Below, one piece after another: positions 61,552 through 64,000 of a stretch of DNA of 64,000 bases. The notes under the pieces are model-generated. The model was not told the origin of the DNA, made no database searches, and worked only from the letters and a program-made list of their open reading frames with translations. Origin of the DNA: Rummeliibacillus pycnus (GTDB lineage: Bacteria > Bacillota > Bacilli > Bacillales_A > Planococcaceae); the NCBI RefSeq assembly GCF_002884495.1, contig NZ_KZ614145.1, positions 2,618,423 to 2,682,422 on the forward strand. Reading direction: 5' to 3'. Position 1 is the stretch's first letter. Every line of letters starts with the position of its first letter. The translations under genes were made by a program, and so were the position numbers.

Positions 61552-63549
61552 TTGAAAAGTAAAAAACTGCTCATTAGCCTAGTAGTTATACTAATCGCCG
61601 TCATTTCTGGCGGCACATATTATATGGCACAACAACATGCCGATCAAAAGGCTGAACAAACAGCCAAAAATTTTGTCAAAATCATTACAAAACAACAGTA
61701 TCAAGAATTACCTACACTAATATCCTCTCAAGCATTAAAAAGATACAACTATGATCAGCAAACATTGATTAATAAGTATACAAACATTTTCCATGGTATT
61801 GGTGCAGAAAATATGAAAGCTAGCAATGTTACCATAACCAAGATTAAAAGTGGGCAATACTCATTTACGTATAAATTAGATTTAACAACAGCACTTGGAA
61901 AAATGTCCAGCCTTTCTTATAAAGGAACAATTATAAAACAAGGAAATGATTTTGTTGTTAATTGGCGTCCTGAACTTATCTTCCCCCATATGAAGGCAAC
62001 TGATAAGATTTCCTATTCAGAAGAAGACGCTATTCGAGGGAAAATCCTCGACAAAAATGGCAATGAATTAGCAACAAATGCTGAATTTCGTCAAGCGGGA
62101 ATTATCCCTAAAGAACTTGGAAAAGGGACAACAAAAGAAGACAATATTAAGGCTATTGCAAAACAATTCGATATAACTGAAAAAGATATTGAAACAAAGC
62201 TCAACCAAAAGTGGGTCAAAGACGATTTGTTTGTCCCATTAAAAGTAATTGATAATAATCAAATAAAGAAAATGGCTGGTGTACAATATCAAGCCGTGGA
62301 TATTCGTTACTATCCCCTTGCTGAAGCTGCTTCTACAATGATTGGTTATACAGGGAAAGTAACTCAAGAAGATCTTGCAAAAGATTCCACACTCTCTGCT
62401 GATGCCATAATTGGTAAAAGCGGTTTAGAAAGAGCTTACGATAAAGAATTACGTGGAAAAAACGGTGGAAAGATATCTTTGATCAATCCAAATGGTAAAG
62501 TCAAAGAAGTATTACTTGAAGCCTATCGCGAAGACGGTAAAAATATTCAATTAACCATAGATGCTGATACACAATTAAAAGCATACGATGCACTAAAAAA
62601 TGCTACTGGTGCTACAGTCATCATGGATCCTAAAAGTGGTAATTTACTTTCACTTGTAAGCAAGCCTTCCTACGATCCAAATAAAATGGTTCGAGGAATT
62701 TCACAAAAAGAATACGATGCTTATATGAACAACGAACAGAAGCCATTTATCAATCGTTTTACTCAACGATTTGCACCTGGTTCTACGCTGAAAACCGTTA
62801 CAGCAAGTGTGGCACTTGATGCAGGTACATTAACAACCAAAAAAGTTCGGACAATCAATGGACTAAAATGGCAAAAGGATAAATCTTGGGGTAATTATTT
62901 TGTCACTCGCGTTTCTAATGTCCCAAAAGTAAATCTACAAACAGCTTTAATCTACTCAGATAATATTTTCTTTGCTCAAGAGGGACTAGAAATGGGCGAA
63001 GATGTATTAAGAAAAGGGTTCAATAAGTTTATCTTTGGTGAAAAATTAGATTTACCATTTGATATGAAACCTGCACAAATTTCAAACAATAATTCTTTTA
63101 AATCCGATATTCTATTGGCCGATACAGCTTATGGACAAGGACAAGTATTAATGTCCCCCATTCAACAAGCCATTACGTACAGCGCTTTTGCAAATAATGG
63201 TCAAGTGGTATATGCGAATTTGTTAAAGGGTCAACAAACAAAGACCAAAAAAGCTGTTAGTGCCCAATCCGCGAAAATTATACAAAATGCAATGATACAA
63301 GTTGTACAAAATCCAAATGGTACTGCACATACCTTAAACGGTATTAGCTCTACTCTAGTTGCTAAAACAGGTACAGCCGAATTAAAACAAACACAAGGAA
63401 CAGAGGGTCAGGAAAATAGCTTTATTGTAGCTTTTGATACGAAAAAAAACCATAATTTTCTCGTTTTATCTGTTGTAGAAGACCATAAAAAAGTTGGAAA
63501 AACAGCTACAGAGCTTGCAAAACCTTTAATACAAGATTTAGAAAAATAA
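61552..63549 (+). CDS. Class B penicillin-binding protein (MecA/PbpC type)
   Basis: The start is the TTG at 61552, with AAGGAGG 9 nt upstream; the longer open frame back to 61348 has no RBS. The 665-residue protein has an N-terminal membrane anchor, an NTF2-like MecA_N domain (EQTAKNFVKIITKQQYQEL), a PBP dimerisation region (RGKILDKNGNELATNAEF), and a transpeptidase domain with S-T-L-K (APGSTLKTV), SDN (YSDNIFFA) and KTG (VAKTGTAEL). It cross-links peptidoglycan. MecA-like proteins of this build can show low beta-lactam affinity; that is not testable here. Confidence 0.93.
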   Translation: MKSKKLLISLVVILIAVISGGTYYMAQQHADQKAEQTAKNFVKIITKQQYQELPTLISSQALKRYNYDQQTLINKYTNIFHGIGAENMKASNVTITKIKSGQYSFTYKLDLTTALGKMSSLSYKGTIIKQGNDFVVNWRPELIFPHMKATDKISYSEEDAIRGKILDKNGNELATNAEFRQAGIIPKELGKGTTKEDNIKAIAKQFDITEKDIETKLNQKWVKDDLFVPLKVIDNNQIKKMAGVQYQAVDIRYYPLAEAASTMIGYTGKVTQEDLAKDSTLSADAIIGKSGLERAYDKELRGKNGGKISLINPNGKVKEVLLEAYREDGKNIQLTIDADTQLKAYDALKNATGATVIMDPKSGNLLSLVSKPSYDPNKMVRGISQKEYDAYMNNEQKPFINRFTQRFAPGSTLKTVTASVALDAGTLTTKKVRTINGLKWQKDKSWGNYFVTRVSNVPKVNLQTALIYSDNIFFAQEGLEMGEDVLRKGFNKFIFGEKLDLPFDMKPAQISNNNSFKSDILLADTAYGQGQVLMSPIQQAITYSAFANNGQVVYANLLKGQQTKTKKAVSAQSAKIIQNAMIQVVQNPNGTAHTLNGISSTLVAKTGTAELKQTQGTEGQENSFIVAFDTKKNHNFLVLSVVEDHKKVGKTATELAKPLIQDLEK

Positions 63550-63553
63550 ATAG

Positions 63554-63600
63554 AAAAGGATGCCTTAGAATTGTTTAAATACAAAATAAGGCATCCTTTT
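63554..63600 (+). terminator. Terminator of the PBP gene
   Basis: A 14-bp perfect stem (63554-63567 with 63587-63600) and 19-nt loop, followed by TTATTTTT. Confidence 0.85.
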
Positions 63601-63682
63601 TATTTTTGAATCATAATGTTTTTAGTACAAGGCTACTATAGAAAAAAGTTAGTCTATCAATAGCTAGAATATTATCTTTTTC

Positions 63683-64000
63683 CTACCATAATGTGGGTTT
63701 TGTGACCATAAACCAAAGCATGATTAATAATAATATTGTATAGATCCATACGGATTTAGTTAATTTATTGACAAAGTATTGTTGATTGTATTGTGTTGTA
63801 TTAAATGTTCGCATCGTTGGCTTAAATGCACGTGCTAAAAAGACAATTGAAAAAACTAACAAAGTGATTGTCATTGCAATAAAAGGTGTTGCAATGGAAT
63901 AACCGCCGCGCCAAAGAATGTATATTCCCGATAAAATAAGTACATGACCAGAATGCTTAACTACCGTAATAGCAAGAGAAAAGGTAGATACATATGCCGT
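63683..64000 (-). CDS. Integral membrane protein, partial C-terminal part
   Basis: The minus-strand frame is open to the right edge, giving 105 residues of a longer protein with three hydrophobic helices (SGHVLILSGIYILW, IAMTITLLVFSIVFLARAF, SVWIYTILLLIMLWFMV). The annotated ATG at 63874 is internal. No family was recognised from this part. The start codon is outside the window. Confidence 0.65.
   Translation of the reverse strand, partial: TAYVSTFSLAITVVKHSGHVLILSGIYILWRGGYSIATPFIAMTITLLVFSIVFLARAFKPTMRTFNTTQYNQQYFVNKLTKSVWIYTILLLIMLWFMVTKPTLW

Overview
The DNA is AT-rich, with strong AAGGAGG-type ribosome binding sites, Rho-independent terminators and typical Bacillales genes (liaIHFSR, mprF, desK, a YocH-like LysM-3D protein, mntH, a MecA-like PBP, PspA-type LiaH). 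This points to a low-GC Firmicute of the Bacillaceae/Planococcaceae, probably near Lysinibacillus, Solibacillus or Rummeliibacillus. It looks chromosomal. No rRNA, tRNA or CRISPR array was seen. Genus level is inference; no search was run.

Layout. 0-4.5 kb: the start of an aldehyde dehydrogenase, an AIM24 protein, a wrecked ba3 cytochrome oxidase locus (intact subunit IIa, then subunit II fused by deletion to the C-terminal part of subunit I), and an ArsR repressor beside a nitroreductase, with matching operators at both promoters. 4.8-10.5 kb: a Tn554-like element with three recombination genes and a divergent MFS exporter under a leader-peptide translational attenuator. 10.5-14.3 kb: class I ribonucleotide reductase nrdEF behind a cobalamin riboswitch and two NrdR boxes. 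14.4-24.7 kb: an envelope-stress block with two PepSY proteins and a YkoGH-like two-component system, uppP, a membrane phosphoesterase and liaIHFSR. 24.8-30.2 kb: an HTH-TPR regulator, a second two-component system with a small membrane ORF between its genes, a DnaA-box-like cluster and an excisionase-like protein. 30.4-33.5 kb: hom and metY, the latter behind a SAM-I riboswitch. 34-42.3 kb: NfrA-type reductase, an unknown membrane protein, YhhN, pepT, a DMT exporter, a Fur-box FhuF-like reductase and an MntR-box mntH. 42.4-49.6 kb: a catabolic island (nucleoside hydrolase, GNAT, dipeptide epimerase, regulator, NhaC antiporter, M20 amidohydrolase) whose two key promoters share tandem 11-bp operators. 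50-64 kb: ABC transporter, mprF, a LysM-3D protein with a WalR box, XRE regulator, thioesterase, desK without desR, a palindromic repeat, a HAD phosphatase, an MecA-like PBP and a partial membrane protein.

The main theme is envelope homeostasis and antibiotic defence (uppP, lia, mprF, the VanRS-like pair, PBP, WalR target, exporters), together with metal-, vitamin- and SAM-responsive control. The least explained signals are the tandem TWGTCG operators, the ArsR-nitroreductase operators, the exporter attenuator and the small ORF between the 28.5-kb regulator and kinase.
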